From NCBI RefSeq assembly GCF_001556045.1, contig NZ_LSIC01000173.1, positions 1 to 49,316 of the forward strand: DNA of 49,316 nucleotides, in the 5' to 3' direction. Positions 8,477-17,351 of the stretch are shown one piece after another (the stretch's first letter is position 1; each line of letters starts with the position of its first letter). The notes below the pieces were generated by a model. The model was not told the DNA's origin. It saw only the letters and a list, made by a program, of their open reading frames with translations, and ran no database searches. The position numbers were made by a program, and so were the translations under genes. Source of the stretch: Bradyrhizobium sp. CCH5-F6 (GTDB lineage: Bacteria; Pseudomonadota; Alphaproteobacteria; Rhizobiales; Xanthobacteraceae).

Positions 8477-9952
8477 ATGAATTCGGTCGAACGTTCCATT
8501 CTTTTCTCGGCGGCCGACCGCTATGGCAGTCTCGTCCTGTTCTTTGTCGCCACCGCTGTGCTTTCTCGTTTGTTGTCGCCGGCGGAATTTGGAGTCTTTG
8601 CGGTCGTCAACGCCATCTCGCTCGTCATTGCGTCCTCCTTTCAGGAGTTCGGGGGCGGAAACTATCTGATCCAGAAGCGTGATTTGTCGGCCGAGGATGT
8701 CCGCTCGGCCTTCACCTTGACGTTCGGCATTTCGGGCGCGATTGCCGCTCTTCTGTTCGTCTTCGCTGACAGTCTGTCGCACTTGTTTGCGCAGGACAGC
8801 TTGAAGCGAGCCATCGAGGCCTCGGCCCTGAATTTTCTGCTCCTGCCGATCTCCGGAACGATATCTGCCTTGCTGCGGAGGGACATGAAGTTCGGAACGC
8901 TGGCCGTGTGCAACTTTGCGTCTGGTGTGGCGGTCGCTCTGGTCTCCATCGGGCTTGCGATGGCAGGATGGAGCTATATGGCCCCGATCTGGGGGGGACT
9001 GGCAGGAAACGTGATCCTGACCCTGGCGCTGCTGATGGGCCATCGAAATCCCGGCGTTCTGCGTCCTTCGCTTTCGGCATGCCGCGACATCGTGAGCTTT
9101 GGCCTTTATTCAAGCGGGGTCAGCGTCATCAATGTCTTCTACAATTTGGCGCCCCAGCTGTTTCTGGCCAGAATTCTCGACTTGGCGTCCGTCGGTCTGT
9201 ATAGCCGCGCGATCAATTTGACGCAGGTTTTTGACAGGCTTGTCACCCAGGTCCTGAACCCCGTCATCATGCCGGCGATCGTCGCAAAGCGCCAAGCCGG
9301 GGACGACCTGAAGGCCGTTTACCTCGACGCGATCCAACTGCTTTCCGTGGCCCAATGGCCTTTCCTGGTGTTCGTGGCCTTGATGGCCCAGCCGATCATT
9401 GCGATCTGGCTCGGTCCGACCTGGCTGGAGATCGTTCCACTCGTGCGCCTGTTGTGCATCGCGAACATGGCGCTCTTTGCGGCGTGCCTGAGTTTTCCGG
9501 TACTCGTAGCCGTTGGAAGCGTCCGGGATGCACTGATCTCCTCCTTCATCTCGCTACCGCCGTCGCTTCTCATCATTCTAGGCGCATCCTTCTTCGGTGT
9601 GCAGGCCGTCGCCGCATCCGCACTCTTGACGCTGCCCTTTCAGGCTGCGGTCGCGATCTACTTCATCGGACGGCACCTCCGCTTCGGGCCGAGGGATCTC
9701 GTACGAGCGCTCATGAGGAGCGTACTCGTGACGGCGACAACTGGATTGGGCGTCGCAAGCTGCGTGGCGTTGATGGAAGCCGGATTGCTGACGCCCCTCG
9801 CCGGGCTCGCCCTGGCGACGTGTGCTGCGGCCATTTGCTGGTGGCTGGGGCTGCTGCTGACCGGCCACCCCTTGCTCCATCACCTTCATCAGGCGATAGC
9901 CGGTCTTGCCCGCATTGCGCCAAGGTTTCGACTGTCGCGCACGGCCCTGTAG
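8477..9952 (+). CDS. Wzx-type lipopolysaccharide/exopolysaccharide flippase (MOP superfamily)
   Basis: A 491-residue integral membrane protein with about 12-14 hydrophobic segments, of the polysaccharide_synt/MatE-like group that moves undecaprenyl-linked repeat units across the inner membrane. The N-terminus (NSVERSILFSAADRYGSLVL followed by a membrane segment and RLLSPAEFGVFAVV) is typical of Wzx/RfbX proteins, including the conserved LSPAEFG turn. It lies inside the sugar-nucleotide operon, which implies Wzx/Wzy-dependent assembly; a polymerase-like gene follows at 17.6 kb. An ABC-type export of the glycan is less likely given this gene. Confidence 0.9.
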   Translation: MNSVERSILFSAADRYGSLVLFFVATAVLSRLLSPAEFGVFAVVNAISLVIASSFQEFGGGNYLIQKRDLSAEDVRSAFTLTFGISGAIAALLFVFADSLSHLFAQDSLKRAIEASALNFLLLPISGTISALLRRDMKFGTLAVCNFASGVAVALVSIGLAMAGWSYMAPIWGGLAGNVILTLALLMGHRNPGVLRPSLSACRDIVSFGLYSSGVSVINVFYNLAPQLFLARILDLASVGLYSRAINLTQVFDRLVTQVLNPVIMPAIVAKRQAGDDLKAVYLDAIQLLSVAQWPFLVFVALMAQPIIAIWLGPTWLEIVPLVRLLCIANMALFAACLSFPVLVAVGSVRDALISSFISLPPSLLIILGASFFGVQAVAASALLTLPFQAAVAIYFIGRHLRFGPRDLVRALMRSVLVTATTGLGVASCVALMEAGLLTPLAGLALATCAAAICWWLGLLLTGHPLLHHLHQAIAGLARIAPRFRLSRTAL

Positions 9953-9979
9953 AGCCTCGCGGTTACTGTGGAGACGAAG

Positions 9980-10489
9980 ATGCCGATTACAAGTGACGTA
10001 CGGCTTGGCCGCGATGTCAGAATCTTCCACCCGGAGCTGGTCAATCTCTATGGCTGCACGGTGGGCGACGAGACCCGGATCGGCACTTTCGTCGAAATCC
10101 AGGCGGGCGCCACGATCGGCGCACGCTGCAAGATCTCCTCCCATAGCTTCATCTGCGAGGGCGTCACGATTGAGGACGAGGTGTTCGTCGGCCATGGGGT
10201 CATGTTCACGAACGACAAGCATCCGCGCGCAACCACGGCGGATGGCCGGCCTCAAGGCGCCTCGGATTGGACGTTGCAGCGCACCCGTGTCGGCAGAGGA
10301 GCGTCCATCGGCTCGAATGCAACCGTTCTGTGCGGTGTGACAATAGGCGCTGGCGCCTCAGTTGGCGCCGGGGCGGTGGTGACCAGGGACGTGCCGCCGG
10401 GCGCGGTCGTGGCGGGAGTGCCGGCGCGATGTTTGTTCGCTGAAGAACAGCCGGCCTTGCGACGTGAGCGCGGGGCGGGAACGCCATAA
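9980..10489 (+). CDS. Left-handed beta-helix N-acetyltransferase, WbpD/WlbB-like
   Basis: A 169-residue trimeric hexapeptide-repeat acetyltransferase. Imperfect hexapeptides run from about residue 8 to 150 (VNLYGCTVGDETRIGTFVEI, GATIGARCKIS, VGRGASIGSNATVLCGVTIG, GAGASVGAGAVV). The loop GHGVMFTNDKHPRA is the hallmark of WbpD/WlbB, which acetylates the 3-amino group of UDP-GlcNAc3NA uronic acid with acetyl-CoA. ATG 9980 has GGAG seven bases upstream; a GTG at 9968 is the alternative. It is 27 bp after the flippase and completes the 3-acetamido branch with the neighbouring aminotransferase. Confidence 0.9.
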   Translation: MPITSDVRLGRDVRIFHPELVNLYGCTVGDETRIGTFVEIQAGATIGARCKISSHSFICEGVTIEDEVFVGHGVMFTNDKHPRATTADGRPQGASDWTLQRTRVGRGASIGSNATVLCGVTIGAGASVGAGAVVTRDVPPGAVVAGVPARCLFAEEQPALRRERGAGTP

Positions 10490-10588
10490 ACCATTTAAAC
10501 GATCGAATGCATATTTACTCTTGAATTAATCTGATAATGATCTTTTAATATTTAAATCATAACGCCGGCCACCCGAAGGTTTTTCACC
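10490..10588. promoter_or_regulatory. AT-rich intergenic promoter region
   Basis: A 99-bp gap with an abrupt AT-rich block at about 10490-10562 (CCATTTAAACGATC, CTTTTAATATTTAAATCAT). It separates the acetyltransferase from the aminotransferase and probably starts a second transcript. It resembles the islands at 3939-4116, 17390-17475, 34338-34430 and 36385-36430. Confidence 0.5.
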
Positions 10589-11758
10589 TTGATACCTTTC
10601 CTGGATTTGAAAGCCCAATACAGCCAGATCAAGCCGGAGATCGACGCAGCGGTGGCGCGAGTCATCGGAAGCGCGAATTTTATCCTCGGCCCCGAGGTGA
10701 CGGCGTTCGAGCAACGCTTTGCCGAGTATTGCCGCACCGCTCACTGCCGCGCGGTTAACAGCGGCACGTCGGCGCTTCACCTCGCGCTGCTCGCGGCCGG
10801 TATCGGCCCGGGCGATGAGGTCATCACGGTCTCGATGACGTTCGTTGCGACGACGGCGGCCATTCTCTACAGCGGCGCCAAGCCGGTGTTCGTCGACGTC
10901 GATCCCGTTACATGGACGATGAATCCCTCCTTGATCGAGGCTGCGATCACGCCGCGGACGAAGGCGATCATGCCGGTTCACCTGCATGGACTGATGGCCG
11001 ACATGGATCCGATCATGTCGATTGCCCGCCGTCACGGTCTGATCGTCATCGAGGATGCCGCGCAGGCCCACGGGGCGGAATACAAGGGCCGCCGCGCCGG
11101 CTCGATCGGCGATCTCGGGTGCTTCAGCTTCTATCCCGGCAAGAATCTCGGCGCGTTTGGCGAGGGTGGGGCAGTCGTAACCGACCGACCGGACCTCGCG
11201 CGCCGCGTGTCGCTGCTGCGGGACTGGGGGCAGGAGGCCAAGTACAAGCACGTTGTCGCTGGATACAATTACCGCATGGACGGCATCCAGGGTGCGGTGC
11301 TGAACGTCAAGATGAATCATATTGAGTCCTGGACGGAGGCGCGCCGGTCGCTCGCCGGGCGATACGATCAATTGTTGTCGGATCTTCAATTGGCTTGCCC
11401 TCGGCCGCCCTGGTACAGCCGCCACGTCTATCACGTGTATGCCGTCAGGTTATCGCGGCGCGACGAGGCGCTCAGATCGCTGAGGGATGCCGGCATCGAC
11501 ACCGGGATTCACTATCCGGTTCCGGTCCATCTGCAAAAGGCTTACGCGGAGCTTGGTTATCGACCTGGCGATCTCCCCGTCACGGAGATGCTCGCCGACG
11601 AGTTTCTCTCGCTTCCCATTTATCCGGAGCTGTTGCCGGAGCAGGTGGCCGAAGTCGTCTCCACGTTGAAGACGGCCGCGCCGCTGGAGTTCTCTCGGGC
11701 TATTGGCCGCGAAGAGGATCATGTTTCAGCAGAGCCCAACAATAGGAGGGCGTCTTGA
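10589..11758 (+). CDS. DegT/DnrJ/EryC1 PLP aminotransferase, WbpE-like
   Basis: A 389-residue PLP-dependent sugar aminotransferase. Key features are NSGTSALHLALLAAGI (phosphate pocket), VVTV-type strand residues around DEVITVSMTFVATTAA, VIEDAAQAHGAEYKG (Asp-Ala-Ala-Gln contacts PLP) and the Schiff-base Lys 185 in FYPGKNLGAFGEGGA. This subgroup (WbpE/WlbC) aminates the 3-keto uronic acid made by the Gfo/Idh enzyme. The start is TTG at 10589: the protein then begins MIPFLDLKAQY as in homologues, and no ATG fits. The stop TGA overlaps the next TTG start, so the following SDR is co-translated. Confidence 0.92.
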   Translation: MIPFLDLKAQYSQIKPEIDAAVARVIGSANFILGPEVTAFEQRFAEYCRTAHCRAVNSGTSALHLALLAAGIGPGDEVITVSMTFVATTAAILYSGAKPVFVDVDPVTWTMNPSLIEAAITPRTKAIMPVHLHGLMADMDPIMSIARRHGLIVIEDAAQAHGAEYKGRRAGSIGDLGCFSFYPGKNLGAFGEGGAVVTDRPDLARRVSLLRDWGQEAKYKHVVAGYNYRMDGIQGAVLNVKMNHIESWTEARRSLAGRYDQLLSDLQLACPRPPWYSRHVYHVYAVRLSRRDEALRSLRDAGIDTGIHYPVPVHLQKAYAELGYRPGDLPVTEMLADEFLSLPIYPELLPEQVAEVVSTLKTAAPLEFSRAIGREEDHVSAEPNNRRAS

Positions 11759-12756
11759 TCGATCTCAAGGGCAAACGCATCTTGGTTACGGGCGGAGCGG
11801 GGTTCATCGGCTCCCATATCATCGACCTCTTGTGCGACGAAGGCTGCATCGAGATCGTGGCCCTCGACAACATGGTGCGAGGACGACCGGCGAATCTCCG
11901 GCGAGCGCTGGGGCGCGGCCCGGTGCGGCTGGTCCACGGCGACATTCGCGACGGCAAGCTGATGGGAGCGCTGGTCAAGGCGGCCGATATCGTGTTTCAC
12001 CAGGCCGCGCTGCGTATCACGCACTGCGCCGCTGAGCCACGCCTGGCCAAGGAAGTCATGGTGGACGCCACGTACGACCTGCTCGAGCTCTGCGTCAGGC
12101 ACGACGTCGAGAAGGTGATCGCAGCATCTTCCGCATCCGTGTACGGCATGGCGGAGGAGTTTCCCACCACTGAGCGACAGAATCCCTACGACAACCGAAC
12201 TCTCTATGGTGCCGCAAAGGCGTTCAACGAAGGTCTGTTTCGCACCTTCAACGACATGTACGGTCTCGACTACGTGGCGTTCCGTTACTTCAACGTCTAC
12301 GGCAGCCGCATGGACATTCACGGGCGTTACACCGAGGTGCTGATCCGCTGGATGGAGCGGCTCGAAGCCGGTCTGCCACCGGTCATTTTCGGCGATGGCC
12401 AGCAGACCATGGATTTCGTGCATGTGCGCGACGTCGCCCGTGCAAACATACTGGCAGCTCGGGCCAAGGTGACCGACGAAGTGTTCAACGTGGGGAGCGG
12501 TACCGAAACGAGCCTGGTGCAGCTTGCTCAAGTCCTTGCCTCCGTGATGGGTCACCCCAAAATGGCGCCCGAGTTCGCGCCGGAGCGCTCGGTCAACCCG
12601 GTGCCGCGCCGCCTGGCTTCGACCGGAAAGGCCGAACGTCTGCTGGGGTTCCGCACCTCCGTCTCGCTCGAGCAGGGACTTGCAGATCTCGTGAAGTGGT
12701 GGCTCGCCGAACGCGAGCTCAGTGCGGTCGGTCAGGGCCAGGCGGCGGCATCATGA
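11755..12756 (+). CDS. NAD-dependent epimerase/dehydratase (extended SDR)
   Basis: A 333-residue nucleotide-sugar SDR. It has the NAD motif TGGAGFIGSH (residues 12-21), DNMVRG after the second strand, the SSASVYG catalytic Ser region and the YxxxK pair Tyr 151/Lys 155 in LYGAAKAFNE. The C-terminal RYFNVYGSRMD and FGDGQQTMDFVHVRDVA are like those of WbpP/GalE-type 4-epimerases and 4,6-dehydratases. Start is TTG 11755, preceded by GGAGGG and overlapping the aminotransferase stop. With the next gene, another aminotransferase, it may make a second amino sugar, either as a 4-keto intermediate for amination or as a C4 epimer. The exact substrate is unknown. Confidence 0.88.
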   Translation: MIDLKGKRILVTGGAGFIGSHIIDLLCDEGCIEIVALDNMVRGRPANLRRALGRGPVRLVHGDIRDGKLMGALVKAADIVFHQAALRITHCAAEPRLAKEVMVDATYDLLELCVRHDVEKVIAASSASVYGMAEEFPTTERQNPYDNRTLYGAAKAFNEGLFRTFNDMYGLDYVAFRYFNVYGSRMDIHGRYTEVLIRWMERLEAGLPPVIFGDGQQTMDFVHVRDVARANILAARAKVTDEVFNVGSGTETSLVQLAQVLASVMGHPKMAPEFAPERSVNPVPRRLASTGKAERLLGFRTSVSLEQGLADLVKWWLAERELSAVGQGQAAAS

Positions 12757-13895
12757 TCCCGATCGCAATGCCGGTCCTTGCCGAGGAAGAGGCCGACGCG
12801 GCGCGAGCGGCCGTCCTCTCCGGCTGGGTTTCGCAGGGACCGCAGGTGGCCGCCTTCGAGCGTGAATTCGCCGCTTTCGTCGGGGCGCCTTTTGCGTGCG
12901 CCGTGTCCAATTGCACGACGGCCCTGCAACTCGCTCTGACGGCCCTCGACATCGGACCAGGTGACGAGGTCATCACGGCCAGTCATTCGTTCATTGCAAC
13001 GGCCAATTCGATCCGAAATCAAGGCGCCGTTCCCGTTTTCGTAGACGTCGATCCGGAGACCTACAACATAGACCCCGGCCGACTGGCGGATGCGATGACT
13101 CCGCGCACCCGCGCGATCATCGCGGTTCACCAGATGGGCATGCCCTGCGATCTGGAAGCCCTGACCATGCTGGCGGATCGCCATGGTATTCCCCTGATCG
13201 AGGACGCAGCCTGCGCGGCCGGCAGCGAGATCCTGATCAAGGAGAACTGGGAACGGATCGGCAGGCCGCACGGTCGAATCGCCTGCTTTTCCTTTCACCC
13301 CCGCAAGGTGATCACGACCGGCGAGGGTGGAATGCTTACCACTGCTGATGCCGGGCTCGACCGCAAGTTCAAGCTCCTGCGCCAACACGGGATGAGCGTT
13401 CCCGACACGGTGCGGCATGGTTCTGCCCAGGTGATCTTCGAAGAGTACCTTGTTTCCGGCTACAACTATCGGATGACCGACATGCAGGCCGCGATCGGGC
13501 GCAAGCAGCTTGAGCGGCTTCCGGACCTCGTGGCCCGCCGCCGCGCCGTGGCGGCCAGATACACTGAACTGCTTGGCAACCTCGAAGGTTTGCGGCTGCC
13601 GGCAGAGCCCGAATGGGCCAGGTCCAACTGGCAAAGCTATTGCGTCCGCCTTGCCAACCGTTTCGATCAGCGCTCGGTCATGCAAAGTCTGCTTGACAAG
13701 GGGATCGCGACGCGTCGCGGCATCATGTGCTCGCATCGCGAACCGCCTTACGCGAAGGCGGAGCAGCGGCATGACCTTCGCCACTCGGAACTCGCACAGG
13801 ATCGTTCGATCCTGTTGCCGATCTATGCGCAGATGAGCGAGACAGAGCAGCTTCGCGTCGCAGAGTGTCTTAGAGCGGAACTGGCGCGAGGATAG
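12753..13895 (+). CDS. Second DegT/DnrJ/EryC1 PLP aminotransferase
   Basis: A 380-residue sugar aminotransferase, distinct from the WbpE-like one. Motifs are SNCTTALQLALTAL, DEVITASHSFIATANS, PLIEDAACAAGSE and the PLP Lys 185 within SFHPRKVITTGEGGML. The HPRK variant and the MGMPCDLEAL stretch put it in a PglE/Per/LegC-like subgroup that often aminates 4-keto sugars. ATG 12753 overlaps the SDR stop (ATGA), so the pair is translationally coupled and probably consecutive in one pathway. The product could be an amino-dideoxy sugar that the formyltransferase at 31.9 kb might modify, which is inference only. Confidence 0.9.
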   Translation: MIPIAMPVLAEEEADAARAAVLSGWVSQGPQVAAFEREFAAFVGAPFACAVSNCTTALQLALTALDIGPGDEVITASHSFIATANSIRNQGAVPVFVDVDPETYNIDPGRLADAMTPRTRAIIAVHQMGMPCDLEALTMLADRHGIPLIEDAACAAGSEILIKENWERIGRPHGRIACFSFHPRKVITTGEGGMLTTADAGLDRKFKLLRQHGMSVPDTVRHGSAQVIFEEYLVSGYNYRMTDMQAAIGRKQLERLPDLVARRRAVAARYTELLGNLEGLRLPAEPEWARSNWQSYCVRLANRFDQRSVMQSLLDKGIATRRGIMCSHREPPYAKAEQRHDLRHSELAQDRSILLPIYAQMSETEQLRVAECLRAELARG

Positions 13896-14073
13896 CCATT
13901 GCAAGGCCGAGAGCCGGCGGACACTTGCTCGCTTCACGCGGTCTCGCTTTCGCCGGCCGCAGATGGACGCCGATGACCGGGAAAGCGTAGTCGAGTTGTC
14001 GAGACGCAGCAGGCGCCGGTCGCCGCAGTCGCCTCTTGTTGCGAGAGGCCGCCACCACGGGAGAATCTGAGCG

Positions 14074-15111
14074 ATGGCCAAGTTCGACATCGTCGTCCCC
14101 TGCCACAACTACGGGCGCTTCCTGACGGACTGCGTGCGAAGCGTCCTTTATCAATCCATCTCGGACGTTCGGGTCCTCATCATCGATGACGCATCCTCGG
14201 ATTCCTCTGTCGAAATCGCGCGCGGCCTCGCGGCTAGCGATTCGCGTGTCCAGGTTGTGGCCCACGCAGCCAACAAGGGACATATTGCAACATACAACGA
14301 GGGGATCGCGTGGGCGGACAGCGATTACTTTCTGCTGCTGTCCGCGGACGACCTGCTGGTGCCGGGGGCGCTCGAACGTGCGGCGGAAGTCATGGATTCC
14401 TGCCCTGAAGTCGGCCTGACTTATGGCGAATGCCCGGTGTGGCGTCGGGACACTCCTCGGCCGGTCGTCAGCCCTGTCCAGGAGTTGCGATGGACCAGGC
14501 AGGACCTGGTGGCGGACATGTGCCGGACCGGCTCCTGCTTCGTGGCCGTGGCGACAGCGATTGCGCGAACGTCCGTCCAGAAGGCTGTCGGCGGCTATCG
14601 ACCATCGCTTCCTCACAGCGGCGATCTCGAGATGTGGCTCCGGTTTGGGGCGCACACGGAGGTCGCCAGAATCGATGCAGTGCAGGGGATCTATCGAAAG
14701 CACGATTCCGCCATGTCGAACGCCTATCTCGCGGAAATGATGGCGGAGTATGGACAGAGAAAAGCGGCGTTCGACAGCTTCTTCGAGACCTGTCGCGACC
14801 TGCGCCGGGACATACCGCTGTTGCAGCGGCAGGTGGCGCGTTCGCTCGCCGATCAGGCCTTCGACAGCGGGATCAACTACATCCGACAGGGCCGCATCGA
14901 GAGCGGCTTGGAGCTCCTGCGCTGGGCCATGAGCCTCGACTCGCGAATGCGCTATCTTCCGCCGATATGGCGGCTTCTGCGGATGCCTGGGTCAAAGGGG
15001 CGCCAAAGGCTCCTGTCCCTGGTGGGCAAGTCGAACGCGCCATGGCGGAAGGCGTTGCAGGCTTCAGCAGCCATTCCCTTTCTGCGCGCCGACGAGGATC
15101 GGCAGAGCTAG
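14074..15111 (+). CDS. Glycosyltransferase family 2
   Basis: A 345-residue GT2 enzyme. It starts with FDIVVPCHNYGRFLTDCVRS, followed by LIIDDASSDSSVE and the metal-binding LLLSADDLLVPGAL, all in the first 110 residues. PHSGDLEMWLRFG supplies the acidic catalytic region near residue 190. The last 120 residues are helical and basic, as in membrane-associated repeat-unit transferases. A 178-bp gap before it (13896-14073) shows no gene or clear signal. The next glycosyltransferase starts two bases after its stop, so they form an operon. Sugar specificity is not readable. Confidence 0.92.
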   Translation: MAKFDIVVPCHNYGRFLTDCVRSVLYQSISDVRVLIIDDASSDSSVEIARGLAASDSRVQVVAHAANKGHIATYNEGIAWADSDYFLLLSADDLLVPGALERAAEVMDSCPEVGLTYGECPVWRRDTPRPVVSPVQELRWTRQDLVADMCRTGSCFVAVATAIARTSVQKAVGGYRPSLPHSGDLEMWLRFGAHTEVARIDAVQGIYRKHDSAMSNAYLAEMMAEYGQRKAAFDSFFETCRDLRRDIPLLQRQVARSLADQAFDSGINYIRQGRIESGLELLRWAMSLDSRMRYLPPIWRLLRMPGSKGRQRLLSLVGKSNAPWRKALQASAAIPFLRADEDRQS

Positions 15112-15113
15112 AT

Positions 15114-16328
15114 ATGACGAACAGGGTGCTCTTCCTCAGCCATGAGGCGTCGCGGACGGGAGCGCCAATCATGCTCCTCAGCGTACAACGCTGGCTTCGT
15201 CGCAACGATTCCGTTTCCTTCCGTACGGTGACAGCCAGTCCGGGCGAACTCACCGGTGAATTCGCCATGCTTGGCAGGGTCGACTCCGCCGAACCCGGCG
15301 ACGTGCTTTATCGTGTCACAAGACGCGTCGGTATGCACCGTTTCTTGCGGTCCATTCATCTGGCCCATTTGCAGGAGAGTCTTTCGAGGGAGCGTTTCGG
15401 TCTCGTTTACGTCAATTCGATCGCTTCCGGGCGGCTGCTCGAACGATTGCCTGTCGGGGATTGCGAAGTCATCTGTCACGTCCACGAACTGGCAGGAGCC
15501 ATTCGAAGCGTCGGATTGAAGAATCTCGCAGCGCTTGAACGGCGGCGGCCCCGATACATTGCGGTGTCCGACGCCGTGCGGGATTGCCTGATCGGGGAAT
15601 TCGACATCGCACCGCACAGGATCCACGTTGTCGAGCCGTTCATTCCCGAGCTCGAAGACGGTTGCGCTGACGCAGAGGATGCGCGTATCAGCCTCGCGCA
15701 TGAGTTGAATATCTCGCCGGACGTGAGCATCGTGTGCGGTTGCGGCACGATCGAGGCGCGAAAGGGCACGGACCTGTTCATAGAGGTCGCGCGGCAGGTC
15801 GCCGGCGGCGTCAATGGGCGGAATGTCCAGTTCTTGTGGGTTGGCGGCGCGTCGGACAAAGTCAAAAGCATGCAGGACAGGCTCAAAAGTGAGGCGCCGA
15901 CCGCACCGGTGCGCTTCGTCGGGCGAAAGGCCGACGTCGATAGATATTTCGCTGCATCGGACGTCTTTCTCCTGACCTCACGGGAGGAGGCGTTCGGCCT
16001 CGTGGTTCTGGAAGCTGCCCGACGCAGCAAGCCGACCATCTGCTTCGACGCGAGCGATGCAGCGCGGAGATTTGTCGAGCCGGACGCGGGCTTCAGCGTA
16101 GCGAGATTCGATGTCGGGGAGATGAGCAGGAGGGTGATGGAGTTCCTCTCGTCCCCTTCGCTGAGGGAACAAATGGGACGTGCGGCGAGACGCAAATTTG
16201 AGACGCGTCACACTCCTGCGCAGGGCGGACGAGCGATAGCAACGCTCATCCAGGAGGCGATGGGACGAAGGAGTGGCGCAACTTCAGTGAATGCACCGCC
16301 TGGCAAGCGCGAAGTGAGAGCGGAGTAA
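15114..16328 (+). CDS. Glycosyltransferase family 4
   Basis: A 404-residue GT-B enzyme. The N-domain begins RVLFLSHEASRTGAPIML, a typical GT4 opening. The C-domain carries GCGTIEARKGTDLFIEVA, VGGASDKVKSMQDR, FVGRKADVDRYFAASDVFLL and the EX7E retaining-transferase signature in SREEAFGLVVLEA. It follows the GT2 gene by two bases. It may share the polymer's repeat unit as acceptor; donor unknown. An overlapping earlier in-frame extension inside the previous gene was not used because ATG 15114 begins the conserved first strand. Confidence 0.92.
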   Translation: MTNRVLFLSHEASRTGAPIMLLSVQRWLRRNDSVSFRTVTASPGELTGEFAMLGRVDSAEPGDVLYRVTRRVGMHRFLRSIHLAHLQESLSRERFGLVYVNSIASGRLLERLPVGDCEVICHVHELAGAIRSVGLKNLAALERRRPRYIAVSDAVRDCLIGEFDIAPHRIHVVEPFIPELEDGCADAEDARISLAHELNISPDVSIVCGCGTIEARKGTDLFIEVARQVAGGVNGRNVQFLWVGGASDKVKSMQDRLKSEAPTAPVRFVGRKADVDRYFAASDVFLLTSREEAFGLVVLEAARRSKPTICFDASDAARRFVEPDAGFSVARFDVGEMSRRVMEFLSSPSLREQMGRAARRKFETRHTPAQGGRAIATLIQEAMGRRSGATSVNAPPGKREVRAE

Positions 16329-16439
16329 CAGCGGCGCCATGCCCGGACCGTCGATGTTCGGATTGTGCCAGCGGGAGACTGCCCCGGCCATTAGCTTTGT
16401 GCCGATACAATTATTTGTCGAGGCTTGATAGCGATCTGG

Positions 16440-16493
16440 CGCTCTGGTCAATATAAAGGTAGATTTAATTATTATAATGAGGCGGCAATCGTG
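16440..16493. promoter_or_regulatory. Short AT-rich leader before the GT2-like gene
   Basis: Within the 165-bp gap after the GT4 gene, 16450-16480 is AT-rich (GATTTAATTATTATAATGAG) and leads straight into a GAGG-type ribosome-binding site for ATG 16494. It may be a weak internal promoter, and it repeats the AT-island theme of this locus. Confidence 0.35.
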
Positions 16494-17351
16494 ATGTCTT
16501 CCGGCGCCAGTTTCCATGTGTATACCTGTGCTCGATCGACGGACGTCAGCACGCTCGATCGCGACCTTCGGCGTTCGCCGGCGATTGCCAGAGGTGACGT
16601 CAATCTCACGGTTCTGTGGAATCAGCCTAGCGCTTCCAGCGCCTATGCGCGGGCGATCGCAGATGCGAGAGAAGACATCCTCATCTTCGCCCATTGCGAT
16701 GTTTTCTTCCCCGAATACTGGTTTGAGCGGCTCGATTGGGAAATCCGACGGCTCACGCAGCAAGATGGCCGTTGGGCCGTCGCTGGAACGAGCAGCGTCA
16801 CGGCAGCGGGGGATGTGGTCGGTCGTGCGTGGGATCCCTCGCTCGCCCCATTGTTTCCGGAAACCGGAGGCATTCATGGAGGGGTACTGACGGTACCTGT
16901 ACCGGTGGTCAGCGTCGATGAATTGGCGATCATTGTTCGCCGCGACTCGGGCGTATCCTTCGATCCCTTGCTGCCGGAATTTCATCTCTACGGGGCCGAC
17001 ATCGTCCTCGAAGCACAGAGGCTCGGCAGGTCCTGCTACGGTCTGGACATGCCGTTGATCCACAACGCCAAGGCGCAGCTATCGCTGGGCCCCGACTATG
17101 TTCGATCCTATCGCTACATGGTGCGGAAATGGCGAGATCGCCTCCCTGTCCAGACCACGTGCGGTACCATCAGCCGAAATCCGCTGGTTTTGCCGATGCG
17201 GCGCCTGCGGATGCGCTATAAGGCGATTTTCCGACGGTCAACGTATTCGACTCAGCGGGCGTCAGATCCCGGCGCGAAGTCGAGGGAATTGGGAATGGAC
17301 CGGATGCTGGCTGCTTCCTTGCCGGAGATGCGCCGCCTGACGCCAGCGTGA
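16494..17351 (+). CDS. Glycosyltransferase-like protein (GT2-like, PF13712 type)
   Basis: A 285-residue putative GT-A enzyme. It lacks the usual N-terminal VIP opening but has NQPSASSAYARAIADARED followed by LIFAHCDVFFPEYWFERLD, the DxD-like metal site of the Glyco_tranf_2_5 group, and a later FHLYGADIVLEAQRLG with an Asp where GT2 enzymes place the catalytic base. Start ATG 16494 has GAGGCGG about twelve bases upstream; a TTG at 16425 would add 23 AT-encoded residues. The basic C-terminus suggests membrane contact. It could instead be a non-transferase member of the fold, but the context favours polysaccharide assembly. Confidence 0.8.
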   Translation: MSSGASFHVYTCARSTDVSTLDRDLRRSPAIARGDVNLTVLWNQPSASSAYARAIADAREDILIFAHCDVFFPEYWFERLDWEIRRLTQQDGRWAVAGTSSVTAAGDVVGRAWDPSLAPLFPETGGIHGGVLTVPVPVVSVDELAIIVRRDSGVSFDPLLPEFHLYGADIVLEAQRLGRSCYGLDMPLIHNAKAQLSLGPDYVRSYRYMVRKWRDRLPVQTTCGTISRNPLVLPMRRLRMRYKAIFRRSTYSTQRASDPGAKSRELGMDRMLAASLPEMRRLTPA

